Positions 1 through 11,883 of a stretch of DNA of 64,000 nt are shown one piece after another (position 1 is the stretch's first letter; every line of letters begins with the position of its first letter). The notes under the pieces were generated by a model that saw only the letters and a list, made by a program, of their open reading frames with translations, was not told the DNA's origin and made no database searches. The DNA lies in assembly GCA_023014335.1 (NCBI GenBank), contig JAECYW010000016.1, forward strand, positions 992,001-1,056,000, in the 5' to 3' direction. The position numbers were made by a program, and so were the translations under genes. Origin of the DNA: Galerina marginata (taxonomy: Eukaryota; Basidiomycota; Agaricomycetes; Agaricales; Galerinaceae).

Positions 1-180
1 GAACGAGCAAGCAATCGGGCAGCGCGGGTTCGTAAAAGGAAGATAGAGCGCTATCTTCAGCACTGAGAGAGGCTTGCATTGGTCTTTTCAAAAGAAGATA
101 GTGGACGCGGAAAAATAGTCTCAAATTTATAGTTTTGGGCCGCGGCCAGTAATTCTATAACAGGCATACAGAAATCGTGT

Positions 181-949
181 TTAATCAGACGGAGTTTCTT
201 GGGACATATCCATCGCAAAGGGACGAAGAGCGGGATGATGCTGGACGGGGAACCGCAAGGCTTGCTCGTTAACTGCCCACCCAATCGCCCTAACGTAACA
301 CATCTCGGCTTGCTCATCAGCCTCTGAGCGAGCGAAGTTGAACGCGGAATGGTACGACAAGTTTCCGGTCATCCAGACCGCCTGAAGAGTCTGATCCCAG
401 ACAATCAGAAGGTGTAAAAAGAGACCGAGCAAAAGAGAAGCATACCTCGTCCGCGACCTTCAAGGTAGGAATGCTGGGCTCCACCATCATCTCTAGCATG
501 CCCCCCGCGGCGTGGGACACATGACGCTGGACCGCGACTTCAGCAACTCCCGGGCGCGCGCGAGCTTTGATCAAGTAAACCCATTGACTGGCTATCCCCA
601 GGAAGTGTAGCGCGACGGGGGTACCGAATTCTATCAATTCGGCAGGAAATTGGAGCTTTAATCGAGACGGGATTGAGTCAAACAGAAGTCAAAGACTTCA
701 ACAGATACGCACAAAGGTTTCGGTCCACGCTACGAGAGCATCGATGGGAGGCACAAAGTCCGTTCTAAGTGGCGCCGCGGCGGCCACCAGCTCGCAGAAA
801 GCGGCGCGACGAGCATCGGCAGCATCCAAGATAGCTTGCGTAGCGTCGTCATAGACTAAGTCGGCGCGTGTGTGATCAATAATTGCGGCGAGAAGGAAGA
901 ACTCCTTCTCGTTGTCGAGAATGGTAGCAAAGGAAAAGTGTAGGGACAT
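181..949 (-). CDS. Retroelement cargo protein C3' (family with C2-C4), function unknown
   Basis: Three exons join in phase: start ATG at 949, first exon ending near 711 after WTETF, second exon starting LQFPAELIEFGTPVAL, third starting TLQAVW and ending at the TAA at 181. The protein is a clear homologue of C3 at 24464-25209: both have a YGT or FGT-PVAL segment, an SQW tryptophan, a glycine pair before ML-MM or MLDLM, and an AP/EP-IP motif before the last exon. No known domain was recognised. It lies 243 bp from C2' on the same strand, matching the gene order of the complete element. The upstream frame extends to 1033 but the ATG at 949 begins the part that aligns. It is intact as far as seen. 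Confidence 0.75.
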
Positions 950-1192
950 GTAGCAAGATTGTTTGACTACGTCCCGGATAGAACCCAAGCCTCTTAAATG
1001 ATAATTTAACAAGGATAGGATGATAATGGTCATTGACTAAGGACAAGAATTGGTTCCGTATGACTACAACGCATAATCACAAGCTGATCCAGAGTCCACC
1101 AAAACGGCCGGGGCCAAGGTCCGCGTCCCTTCCACTTCCAACGCAGCGGCAGAATAGCCCGCGTGCATGGAACTTTCTATGCCCGCGTACTC

Positions 1193-1870
1193 TCAACGCC
1201 TACTGTGAATGCGAAGGAGTGCTACGGACTCCCAGGCCGAGTCCAGAACAACCGCAGGCTGACGGTCGCTGAGGTAGGCGTTGCCGAGACGCCAGGCTTC
1301 GTATATGTCCTAAAAAGATCGTTTATGGTTATTGAAATAAATCATTAAGAACCTTTAGGACTTACAGATGAATAACGAGGGAGTAATGGTAAATCTGGCC
1401 GCATCATAGATCGAAGGACACGACGACCTGTACCGCTGGACGCGACTCCAGGATTGAAAATCTGAGCAACAACCCATCGATTGGTGACGCGCTGATAGAT
1501 TTCCGCGAACTCGGACCCATATACAATATAGGCATCGGGAACCTGAAGCTGTTAAGTACAATCTTAGTAACAGTTTATAGATAGGAAAAGAGTGAAGAAC
1601 CATTCGGCGGGTCAGTTTCTTCAAAGCATCCATTGGTATGCCAAGTGTGGCGGCCGCGCCTCGATTACCAACGGCCGCGTGAACATAATCACTATAAGCG
1701 CGTTTCACGAGCGCCAGATAATGGTGATAATGCTGTAACCAGCGAGGATTATTGCGGATATTGATGGGATAGCAGGCAAGACGACGATCAATGGCGCTAA
1801 ATGGTGTTGCGTCGAAATAAGAAACGTCTTCAAGCGGAGGGGAAGGCGAGGATTCCGTCGAAAAAGACAT
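1193..1870 (-). CDS. Retroelement cargo protein C2', function unknown
   Basis: Start ATG at 1870 gives a serine/proline-rich N-terminus (MSFSTESSPSPPLEDV) followed by an ACYPINIRNNPRW segment that matches CYPLHQRQNARW in C2 at 23518-24319. A second exon carries LQVPDAYIVYGSEFAE and a MMRPDLPLLPRYSS motif, again matching C2 (IVYGSKFAD; TRPDIPSMPAYS). A third exon starting DIYEAWRLGN ends at the TGA at 1193, giving a shorter C-terminus than C2. No known domain was recognised. The shared YGS and RPD-P motifs also occur in C3 and C4, so C2' belongs to one paralogous cargo family. The exon borders are inferred by eye from GT/AG sites and reading frame. Confidence 0.75.
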
Positions 1871-2040
1871 GACTGCCTAGATCTACTCTTGGCCAAGGCA
1901 GATTTTATATTGATAGACTCAATGGAGCTTCTGATTAATCTTGTCACGGACGCGGCCGCTGTAAACTCAACCCACCCGTTACGATCTCGATCTGTAATAT
2001 TGATGAGCAGTAGTATTTGATTTAGTCAGCACTGCTGATC

Positions 2041-2073
2041 AACTGGGACAGTTGATATTTAAGTTGGGGGGAG
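2041..2073 (+). repeat. Internal hairpin plus polypurine tract between cargo genes
   Basis: A 33-nt motif starts with the short inverted repeat AACTGGGACAGTT and ends in AAGTTGGGGGGAG. It is identical to the reverse complement of 23357-23389 in the complete element, where it also lies between C1 and C2. It resembles the terminal polypurine tract at 4761-4798, which has the same hairpin-plus-G6 design. It may be a second (central) polypurine tract or the scar of a duplicated 3' end; which of the two is not shown by the sequence. Confidence 0.7.
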
Positions 2074-2366
2074 AGAGGCTGCCGCGCGCCATAAAATTTT
2101 TAAAAATTTCATTAAGTCTCACAGAGACACCATAGAAAGCTAGCAAACTCAGATTTAGGAAAATTGACAAGAAATCAAAGGCTTTATGATTTTGAATATA
2201 AGACAAAGGAACCACTAGTTACTTAGATATAAAAGCCTACAAAATATCTAAGAGCTAAACTAGTAGTCTACAAAGAGAAAAGCGACCGCGGACAAAGAAA
2301 CTGGTGCCGAAAAAGGAGCGATATAGCGAGAAAGAGGACGCGACAAGAAAGGATTGGTCAGACCAA

Positions 2367-4411
2367 CTACTCCGAGGAATCAGGATCGCTGGACGAGTCG
2401 GTGTTAGCCCACCGATAACCAGGACCGGGTCCAGGAGAAGGCGCTGCACCTTCCTCCTCGGTCGCGGTCTCAGTTTCTTCTCCGTCAGACTCCTGAGCCT
2501 CAATGTCGACCAGAGGATGAGTGGGTGCTTCGTCATCGGACTCGCCGGAACTAGAATCGGACGCGTCGCTATCAATCGAAAGGAGACCCTGCCGAACCCG
2601 ATCGAGGACGGTAGCACGATGAGCAGAGGGAAGCGAGGCGAGCACGTCGGTAAAGGAGATGTTGGTCGCGTAAAACGGCTGGTTACCTTCCATGGGATCG
2701 AAGAGCACCTCGGGATCGCGAAGAGCAGTCCAGAGCGCGGCCATGGTGTCGCTATTGTCGGCAAGGGCAGGCTGAAGACCAGCAAGGGAAGAGCGGCGCA
2801 GCATGCTGTAAATAATGTCGCGGCCAGCCCGTTGAATTTCCCGGATACGAGCGTCATGGCCATTGACGAGGCGGACCAGGACGGCACGTTGAAGGGTCTC
2901 GCGTTCGCACTCTTCAATAAGACGTCGCAGGTCTATAGGAAGAGAAAAGTCAGTAAAGCAGTAAGAAATAGATTAAAAGAGGATGGCTCACTTGCAAGGG
3001 ACTCCTCGCCGATGGAATGACTGACATTCCGACCGCGTTCGCGCTCCACAGGATCCATCAGGAACTCACAACGGAATTTGCTGACTGCACAAGCGCGGCA
3101 CTTCTCGTGCTCGCCACGGTAAGCACAAACCGACTTGGGACGGTTCAGATCGCGGCAGGTCTGGCAGCGTTGGTCGGGCTAGGAAGAAATAGAAATATAA
3201 AAGGATCAGTAACGCGGAAAACGAGGGAAGAAAAAGTAAAACCATTCACCTGCATGTTATCGCGAGCCAGACGCGCGACATCCTCGATAGTCAAAAGCGA
3301 AGGAAGGACTTCACTAGCAGGAAGGGGGATGCCAGGGTTCGCCTCAAGCTCCCGGTGGAGATTAGTACCCCGACGCTTACTAGACTCCTGGATAGGGGGG
3401 CGGGAACCGGCCTTCCGTTTCAAAGGGAGCGAGACTACGACGGTGTCGGCCTCCTCTTCCTTTTCGTCCTCTGAAGAAGACGAGCGAAGGGTTCGCGAGC
3501 GGCGATTGCGAGTCCTCTGGGAAACCGGAGGACTTGGTCGCAAGACGCCAGGGCTAGGCCCGCGGCGCTTAACACCACCTTTGACTAGAAAAGGATAAGA
3601 AGGTATCAGTAAAAAGGCAACGGGTGAAGAAAAATACAAGAACGGAAGACTTACCTCGTCGAGAGCGGCGGACAGCAAGGGGAGGGCTCCCAGCTAGCTT
3701 CTGCCTTTTTACAGGGCGCGGGGGCTCCTCTTCCTGCTCTTCCTCCGATTCCGATTCCTCCTCGGGCTCCTCGTTGTCTTCTACCGCGGGTACCTCTTCC
3801 GGCACGTCTGGGGGCAGGTCTGCCAACGCAGGATGCGTCTCCTCGCGCTCGTCATCGCTGGGCGGGTCGACTACGCCATTGGTGAAACTACGCCTCCCGC
3901 AGTTGATGTCGAAATCAAGCTGGGAGAGCGGGTAAAAATCACCTCGCTTAGAAAAATAGATAAGCAATGAAACTATCAAAAAGAGATAAAAAGAAACGTA
4001 CCTCGGGTTCATCGGGTGGCAAGATGACCTTGTATCGCGGGACCCACTCGTCATCGTCGGCAGCGCGTTGGACAAGCTCGTAGAGCCAGTTTCGGACGCG
4101 ACGGATGTTGAGGGGTTCGTCGGGTCGACTAGGTCCTCGATACTCCTGACGAAGGAGAACCTAGAATGAAAAGGACATAAGAAAGACGAAAAATTTAGTT
4201 GAGAACGCGATCAGAGGAGATGAGAACTTACGCAGTTATTATACTGCTTAACAAAAATTTCCCGGATAAGGCTCTGAGATACCGTCTTGGGAGCCGCGCG
4301 GATCTTGGGTATGCGGGTAACGAGAGCAGCCCAGAGCTGAGTGACTGCCAGCAGTACGCCAGGTGGCAGGGTGGGGTCGTACGAGAGGTCGATGGCGAGG
4401 TCAGGAGCCAT
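2367..4411 (-). CDS. Retroelement cargo protein C1' with Cys6 zinc-finger-like motif
   Basis: Multi-exon gene starting at ATG 4411 (MAPDLAIDLSYDP) and ending at 2367 in an acidic tail. In order: an N-terminal region with a LNIRRVRNWLYELV segment (C1 has FNVRRLRNWIYHLV), a long acidic and basic low-complexity linker with KRQKL-type basic clusters, an exon near 3180-3000 with six cysteines spaced C-x2-C-x9-C-x8-C-x2-C-x6-C that begins PDQRCQTCRDLNR, and a C-terminal region with IIYSMLRR and a FDPM motif shared with C1. The Cys spacing is close to fungal Zn(II)2Cys6 clusters but with a longer second gap. A nuclear, DNA-binding role is an inference. A TATTTAA box lies about 60 bp upstream, as in C1. 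Confidence 0.78.
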
Positions 4412-4760
4412 TGAGCAAGGAGGAGGAGTGGAAAGGAAGAAAGAATTGGGGACTTCGAAGAAAAATTGGGGCTGATTAAATACCCCAAGAACGACGCGTC
4501 ACGACGAGTCAGGAAAAAGTTTAGCCTGAGAAGACGCGACGCAGGATCGACGCGACCCTGCGAATCATGAGCTGCACGGGAGCAGAAAATGGGTTGCGGC
4601 GAGCTTAATTTCTTCGATTCCGGGTCCGGGCGCGATTTAAGCTTGGGCGTGGAAACATTCGAAGCCAGAGAAGGACCGCGTCTCCCGGACTGGCCAGTAA
4701 GAAGGCGCGATTCGCAGAGCTGCCAAGGCAAGGAGGATGCACGGACCATGACCGAACGCC

Positions 4761-4798
4761 GTTGACTGGGGACAGTCAACATCTAAGTTGGGGGGAGA
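4761..4798 (+). other. Polypurine tract with hairpin, 3' LTR boundary of left element
   Basis: A perfect stem GTTGACTG/CAGTCAAC with a GGGA loop is followed by AAGTTGGGGGGAGA, directly abutting the LTR start TGAAGG. All 38 nt equal the reverse complement of 20655-20692 at the 3' LTR of the complete element. In Gypsy elements the polypurine tract primes plus-strand DNA synthesis. The conserved hairpin just upstream is unusual. Confidence 0.85.
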
Positions 4799-6512
4799 TG
4801 AAGGGACGGCCTTGAAGCTAGCTCTGAAATCTTTGCATTTCGCAAACCCTATACAATTTTTGAACTTAGAATAAGCATCTATGCAGTGACTATTTAATAG
4901 TCCGAGTAGTCAGACACGCTGCATAGACTAGAGGAAACTACCGTACGCGACGAGGTGCTGCGAGCAGGACGGACTTATAACTACAGAATCAATTAAATCT
5001 GTACATTAAGGCCGCGGACTCCCAGCATTGTGAACGCGAGCCAGCCTGGACAAGTAAAGAAAAAAGTGCAGGTCTCTAGTACAAATAAGAAAGGACTACT
5101 ATCCGAGGTTATGGGGCCCACGATAAGCGCCAACAAAGTTAGCGCGCGCCTCCACATTAGGCAATGAACGGAGCTTCTCCTTCTCAGCATCGCGTCACGG
5201 CAATTGCCGCGGCCAGACCAAAGAAGCATCGGGTGACTCGGACATATAAAAATAGACGAGGACCGGTCTGGAACTTGCTGACATCAGACAACTGATGACG
5301 ACAAACTCGTCCCTAGAGATGCCGCGTCTCGCCGATACCCTCTAGGATGGATGACTGTGCAAGTTCGCGTCAGCATGAACTCTAGCAAGATTAGATACGG
5401 ACGCGTCCGAGATGACCGAGAACCTCCAAACTCTCCGGGCATCAGATGGGCTAAAAATAGAAGGAATATCGGACGCGGCCGACGAGCCGAGTCAGGAGCC
5501 GACCAATCAGAAAAGCTTACGCGTTCTACTTGAGTCAGCACTGGCCAAGGCTGATATCTGATGAGGTCACACAGATAACGCGGGATATTGAAGTCATACA
5601 GATTAGCGCGCGGACGCGTCTTAAAGATTGGTCAAGTAGTTTACGCGAATGTATCACATGTATCAGCTCTAATGTACTATAAAAGCAGTAGAACTACATA
5701 GGTAGAGACAAGCAATTTACTACCCACGAGATTATACTCCAGTCGTTTGCGCGGCACAATAAGAGTCTCTAAAATTGTAACTTGACTTCGAGGAATTTCA
5801 AACCAATTGATTGTTCGCGTTGATAACGGAATTTCACCTTTGTGATCTGAGTGATAACTATTCGAGAGATTTGAACAACGATCCTATTTCACCTGTCTTT
5901 ATTGACTTGAACAAGGCTTCAGTGGCCATCCGATTAGCCGCGGTACGAGTACTTTGGTAGTGCGCCGCGTGTCTAAGACCTGGACTGTAGCAGGAACAAC
6001 TTCGAGGGTTGTAGACTGCTCTGGACATTGTAGTATCTATCACGTTCACGCTAGTAAAGGGTTTTGGTGGCCCAAGTTTCGTTAGTACGCGTCCCGAGTG
6101 ACGTCGAGTTCAGTGTCCCGAGTGACAAGTCAGTACGCGCCCGAGTGCCCGTTTTCTCAGTTACACAAGAAGTGTAGTCTCAGTATCGACCCCAAATACC
6201 AATAAAAACTTTATACCTGTTCACCTCTGTGGTGGCCGCGTCGCTTAGGTCAATTAACGAAGTGTCCGCGGCGGCTGCGTAACCTTTGAATATCTCGTTT
6301 GACTCTCGATATTATAAAACCTCTGTCCCTCCCAAAAAGAACTAGTCAATTATATTGATTGATTGATTGGGTGTTTTGTCCGCGTCACTTGTAGAGTCTG
6401 ATTTACAGAAGATTTTGGTTGTTTTGGTTGATTGGTTTTATTGAGAGATAAAACTATCTACTACGACCGCGTCTCTTTTGTGTTTCGGAGTCACCCCGCA
6501 GCAAGCATCTCA
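4799..6512 (+). repeat. LTR of left element (1,714 bp)
   Basis: Begins TGAAGGGACGGCC, ends GCAAGCATCTCA, i.e. TG..CA. Both ends match the reverse complement of the LTRs at 18968-20654 and 34681-36367, and an internal block near 5905-6000 (AGTGGCCATCCGATTAGCCG onward) also matches them. The remainder has diverged. CGCG tetranucleotides are very frequent (about 27 counted by eye). No protein-coding gene is supported inside it. Confidence 0.85.
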
Positions 6513-6514
6513 CC

Positions 6515-6848
6515 GGGAGGGTTGAATGCGACGGAGGAGCTGGTAATAACAACCAACGTGAGTACTAATTCGTTTGGGTATTCAAAAACTTGCTTACCTC
6601 GTTTCTATCTAGGACCCAGGTCATCGCCTGACCTTCCAGGACTCGACGTTCGATGTTCGACCTCCCGCGAACGTAGTCGTCAAGTCGAATGGGAGGGCTG
6701 AAGGCGGCGGAGGAGTTGGCAATAACAATTAAGGCGAGTACTAATTCGTTGAATATTCGAAAAATTGCTTGCCTCGTTTGCCTCTAGGACCCTCACGTCA
6801 TTGGACCCGACTTACGACCTCCCGCGAACGTAGTCGCCAAGTCAAATC
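6515..6848 (+). repeat. Two-copy diverged tandem repeat beside the LTR
   Basis: Copy A (6515-6690) and copy B (6691 to about 6848) share GGGAGGG-TGAA, GGAGGAG-TGG-AATAACAA, GAGTACTAATTCGTT, CTAGGACCC and CCTCCCGCGAACGTAGTCG in the same order. The repeat starts 2 bp after the LTR end, so the element may have inserted into an existing array. Its function is unknown. Confidence 0.7.
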
Positions 6849-8242
6849 TCGAAGAAACTATCAAAATATCGAGGTAAGCAAACGTCTCTTATCGTCAATG
6901 AACGTCCGCTTGCCTCATTCTATCGCCTTCACAGCCTGCATCGACGTCGAAGCCCCGCCTTTGCCTGCCAGCTCCCGCGCCCGCCCTAGCTCATCTACCC
7001 CCTCGCGTGCTGAACCCTGCCTCCCAACTCCAACTTGAAGCCACTGCATACAACCCAGCTGCACGAAATTGTGTCAAACACCCGAAGAACAAAATCAAAA
7101 TCAAATCAAGTCACTCACCGAGGAACTCACAGCTAGCCGGGGTCAGCATCAAGACCACCCCCTCCTGCTCACTCGTCCTCCTCCGCCTGCGAAGCCTAAC
7201 CCGACTCGAATCGTCAAGACACACCGCCAGCACTACCCACGATCCAGTCGATGGGCGGACGGACGGCGGTCTCGACTATTTCCAGTCGTCGCCGTCGCCT
7301 TCGCGTCCCGATATCGCCCGCTTGTTTGTTCGTTTGGCAGCTGAAGCTTGAGATTGAGGCGCGGAGAACTGAGGTGCGGGTAGGGTGCTGGTGCTGTGAG
7401 CACAGGCCGGGTTAGAAGGATGTGAAGAAGAGAAGGAGGGCGTACGCAGCTCCAACGCCGCCATCGGACGACGCGGACAGCGGTCTCGACTGTCCAGTCG
7501 TCTTGCCGCCACCTATCGCCCGCCATCGTTGTCCGTCCTAAATGAAATGTTTTATGGCTTCAAGGAAAGCCCCCTGCTGCCTGCTAAGGAATGATGTTCG
7601 TGTTAAGTAGAGCGCGCTCCGGCCGTATCTCCTGTGCTGCCGGCTGTAAATGCCGAAAATCTCCATATCCAGGACAAAGGTGGGAGTTCTTGTCCCGGAT
7701 ATTGCCCCGCTGATCCGGTTAAGTCCGTGTGTTCCAAAATAATTCCTCTGGCGGCTGCGGCTTAAACAATTCCTCTGGCGGCTGCTGTGTAGCCTACTTG
7801 CGACGCCGCTAGCGTTGTTCCAGGCGGGCTGTTATGGGCCCTTTTCTAGGTGCGACGCCTCCTAACACCTTCGCCCTCTTGCCCTCCGAGTGCCAATCGT
7901 TGCTGGCATTTTTAGAAGCCAGTTCGAACCAGCTTCCAGAAATACTTCGCGCCCTACCCTTAAAGCTAAGCTGCTTCCTGGCCTCCAGCTCAGAGCCCCC
8001 AGAGTATTTTCTGCCATCAGTTTCATCTCTGCAGGTAAAGCTGTCTTTTGGCTGTATATAGTGTTTGTTCCCTCTAACCAACCTGTTGGCAGACTTCCCT
8101 TTCTCCAAGTCAAGGCCATGCTCCTGGCTCTGTGCTTGGGGCTGACGATCCTTTTGCATGGCCGCCTCCCCTGGATTCTGGTAGCCCTTACCACGGCCGG
8201 CCGCAGCCTACTGCTTCAGAGAGGGAGAAACCTGGGCAAGAA
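6849..8242. other. Region without a supported gene
   Basis: Pyrimidine-rich, low-complexity DNA with several open frames on both strands that lack splice support. A short direct repeat CCTCTGGCGGCTGC occurs twice near 7744-7790. The last few hundred bases are likely the promoter and 5' UTR, possibly with an intron, of the dioxygenase gene that follows. Confidence 0.5.
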
Positions 8243-11200
8243 ATGGCTAGCTCTAACCTGACAACCGTCTTCCCTACCCCGCCTCCAGAAGTGGCGACCG
8301 ACGCATTGAGTTGGCATTTTCAAACCCTTTGCCCAGAAGATATGACACCGTTCAGCTCGCTCCAGGAGAGCCAATGGAGCCTGCCCGAAACGCCCTGGAT
8401 CGAAAGTTGCTTTGGCGACCTTTTGGATGTACCCAATGAAAGCTCCTTCGCTGGAGACCTTGATGTGTCGAAGAAGTCTAGCTTCGTAAATCCACCCTGC
8501 GGCCTCTCACAGCAAAATATCAATAACTCCTGTCCGAACCCATGCAGCGCCTGTATGGCTCCTTTCTTGACGCCGCCTTCGTCGCCACAAATAGGAGGTA
8601 CTGGCCTAAGTCCGGTGGATATGCTCGAACAGGATGATTTTCAGAACGCAGGCGTGGACATGGACGTTGATGGGATGGACCCAGTTCAGCAAATTCAATC
8701 ATCAGAAATCCAAAGCGCAGGCGCATCGGCGAACGAGGTTGAAGCTGCTGTTACCAGTAACGGAAGAGCTGCACGCAACCGGAACGATGGGCAAGGCGGA
8801 AAGAGCAGCTGTAAAGGGGCGGGCAGTAGCGGACGGGGTGGAAAAGGAGCCAAGCCCGCCAAAGGAAGGCAAGAAAGGCAACAGAGACAGATAAATGCCG
8901 GGGGCGGCGGCGGCGGCGGCCGAGGCGGAGGTGGTGGTGGTGGAAACGTTGCTGGCAGGAAAGACTGTCCTCGAGGAGCTAAAAAGGCAGCCGCCGCCGC
9001 TCTGCGAGCCAAGCAGGATCGAGCCGAACGCCTGCAACGAAGAAGATTTGGTCCTGAAGGGCTTGGTCCTGCAGCCAATTCCGATGAAGAAGATGGAGAA
9101 GGACTGAGCGAAGAAAAGGAATCTGAAGAAGAGAATGACGAAAGCCAAGCTTTGGGCCAACAGAACCCTGCGTATTCTGGAGCCAGCAGCCATCCAATAC
9201 CAGAAGATCAAGCCTTGGGTTTGAATGCGCGCCTTTTCCTTGCAGCCCTCACAACCATAGGGGAAGATATTCGCCTGGTGTCCTCATCTTCTGCATCCTC
9301 CAACTTATCTTCAAACCCATTCAAAGTCCTCGAAACTCTCCTCTCCGGTGCAGAGAACAAGGCGCTGTCTGCCTCATCGATATCAACTCAACCACCCAGT
9401 ACTCCTTCAGGTTCAGGCACCTCTTCCACGGTATCCCTTGTTCGTCTTGCAGAACTTTGCAACAATTCAGAAGTAACAGAAGCCATTGCTCAGCTTTCGT
9501 ACTACGTTAATGTCATGCAGTTTGCATGCGAAGTGCAACGGTAAGAGCGTTCGCTCCTAACTCCTACCTTAATTGCTCGTTTAATAACGCTGGAAACTAG
9601 TGAGCTCAGGAGCACCAAAAAAAAAAAAACTCCGCTTTTCCGTCAATTGGCTGATGACCCTGCCCTGCAAAAGAAAGTTTCTTACAAAACATTGGGCCGA
9701 TTTTTTGAGGACGGTCAGAAATGCTGTCAGTTAGCAGCTGCTGGTTTGTGCCTTACTGTCACAGCTATTTAATTCTCATGAAGCTGTACCCGTTAAGGCT
9801 CAATGTACCTCATTATTATCATGGCATGTGGCCGTCTTCGAGCAGAACTACGATTGGTCCAAGCAGACAAATTTGGACGATTGGCGAAGCAGATTCGATG
9901 GCCCAGTGGTATCTATCAATTACTGCATATGGCGTTTCAATGGGCTAACCTTTTTCTGATAGGAACAAAGCTCGAATCCGTAATCAGCGATAATATTATT
10001 ACTCCAGTCGCAATCTTAAGAGAAAGGTTTCCCCTTTCTATGGACATTGTTTTTCCTGCTGCGTTTTTGGAAAACATGTTTGACAGAGGAAGTATTGATT
10101 GCGCTTGCTTGGATGATACTGACCTTATATTTGAAACAATCGGTTACAAGTGAGCCTTCCTTTCCTGCGGTAGAGAAGGAGGCCTGATCTTAGAACAGCG
10201 ATTTCGTTAAACCAAGGGACAAGGATGCGTGGGCTCCAGCTCTTGTGCCCCTGCAGAATGCCGTTCGTATGAAACTGAACTCGCCTGATACAGCCCTCAC
10301 AAATATGGCGAAAATTCTTCCAGGCTTCAATCTACCTGAACAAGGAGCGCGTTCCCTTCTGTATCCAACCCCACCTCTAACGCCTTCTCTTACCCATGCG
10401 TCGTCACCTACAATGCGGCCAGAGTCTCTATTGCCTGATATTCAGGTTGCCAGAGAGGGCTGCTCAGCGCCTCATGCTCAGGAAACGGCACTGCACCCGA
10501 ACATTGTCACGATAAACACAGCCTTTGATTGGAACCTGGATGTCAACAAGAAAAACTGCTATTCTAAAGTAAAGGAAGAAGAGCGTTTTCAGGCGACTGA
10601 ACAAGAAAGGCGCTTTGCATCGCAAGCTCAATGCCCAAACACCATTGAGGATTTTACAGCTGCAGTAATTTGATCTAAACCTTTACAGAATCTTTGGCTG
10701 ATATTTTTGAATAGGTCGTAAAACAGCTACAGCATGGCTACAAAGAAAAGGAAGATAACTATGTTCGTTTAGCAAACGATGTCCTTGCACAGTGCGATAT
10801 TCTTCTTTTTGATCTCTATGGAAAATTGACGCGTCTCCATAGGAATACTGTTCAGGTAAATGCAAAGGATGGCAAATCACTGTCAATAATCTCAGGACTT
10901 CCTCAAGAATATCAAAGAAATCTTTTTGATAAGATAGAGCTCATATTTCCAGGGGTCCTCAAAAATGTTGACTCAAGGTCTGAAGGCGTCGACAATTTTT
11001 TTATCGCGCTTCATCTAGTGTGGTATAATCGTTATGCCAAGAGGGTAAATAATTTGTTCGATAAGCTGGTCCATAATCTGATTTTTAAACAGGGAGATAA
11101 TACGCCTGCTAATGCAGAGCCATCAACACTCCAACGCGAGGGAAAACAGAGCGTAAATACCTGCTTAAATGTGCCAAGGACGAGTAAAGACCTGGATGAA

Positions 11201-11729
11201 TTCTCTGAAGAATACGTCAAGCTTTCAGACGCATTCCAACCAATTTTTGATTGGGTTGACAAAACGGTACTTTATTATTGCTGTCTTCAGTATGGACTGG
11301 TCGAGCTAACATTCTCCTTTCTAGATCAAAGAGCTTCTCCCAGAAAACCATGCCATACTATCGCAATTCGTTGATGTTCTACCCTGCAATGCCGTTTCTC
11401 CTGTCCACCCTTTTTCAGGATTCGTTCTCAATCTCAATGTCACAACTCGCATACACAGAGACGCTGGAGATAAGGACTTATGCGTTGTCCTTGTTCTTTC
11501 TGACTGCATTGGTGGAGAGCTTTGCCTGAAGGAACCTGGTGTTGTTCTAGACCTTCGCATGGGTCACCTCGTTATTTTTCCGTCGACAAAGATCTCTCAT
11601 TTTAATTTGCATTTTATTGGAAAACGGGCGTCTATTGTCTTTCATTCCGACAAGGAGGTAGAGCACTGGGTTGCTGATCAGAATGGATGGAAGCACAACA
11701 TTTATCTTAGTATGTTAAATAGTGAATAG
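8243..11729 (+). CDS. 2OG-Fe(II) dioxygenase, TET/JBP-like, with long disordered N-terminus
   Basis: Six exons join in phase (8243-9540, 9601-9743, 9798-10149, 10199-10664, 10715-11266, 11325-11729), giving 1,071 residues. The N-terminal 430 residues are low complexity: Pro/Ser-rich, then a basic Gly-rich stretch with a run of glycines and an RRRFG cluster, then acidic serines. The C-terminal domain has NLNVTTRIHRDAGD (Fe ligands His and Asp of HxD), GGELCL, a distal histidine in SHFNLHF and the 2-oxoglutarate arginine in GKRASIV. This is the double-stranded beta-helix fold arrangement. The family resembles the many agaricomycete proteins grouped with TET/JBP nucleic-acid oxygenases; that assignment and a 5-methylcytosine substrate are inferences. 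The start at 8243 (MASSNL) is chosen because upstream codons in frame lack an ATG. It appears intact. Confidence 0.85.
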
Positions 11730-11883
11730 GCCAGTAATAATTTTGAATGTGCGTGCTTTTGTCACGTGCATAATTAAATCACCGCGTTTTAGCAATATTT
11801 GTTGTTTACACTTGCGTGTTTGTTTAGTTCTTGTTTAGTTCGTTTTTTAACAACTCCTACTCTCCTTCATTCATCCTCCTGCC

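Larger units (their letters stand above)
1..6512 (-). mobile_element. Partial large Ty3/Gypsy-type LTR element, cut by the left window edge
   Basis: Seen: an LTR at 4799-6512, an adjoining polypurine tract at 4761-4798, and three spliced minus-strand genes homologous to C1, C2 and C3 of the complete element at 18968-36367, in the same order from the LTR inward. Read from its LTR the element runs leftwards, so C4', C5', pol and gag should lie to the left of the window. Its orientation is opposite to the complete element. Protein similarity of the cargo is moderate while the LTR-end and polypurine sequences are nearly identical, so this is a related but separate family. A target duplication cannot be checked because the other end is missing. 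The strand given is that of the cargo genes; gag-pol is expected on the plus strand. Confidence 0.85.

Noticed and set aside
7007..7526. Possible small gene (frames of 78-114 codons on both strands)
   Set aside because: Low-complexity Ser/Arg/Pro sequence, no introns that fit, and no recognisable motif.
8695..9211. Long minus-strand frames (127 and 169 codons), rich in Pro and Ser
   Set aside because: They are shadows of the Gly-rich and Ser-rich part of the dioxygenase gene on the plus strand.
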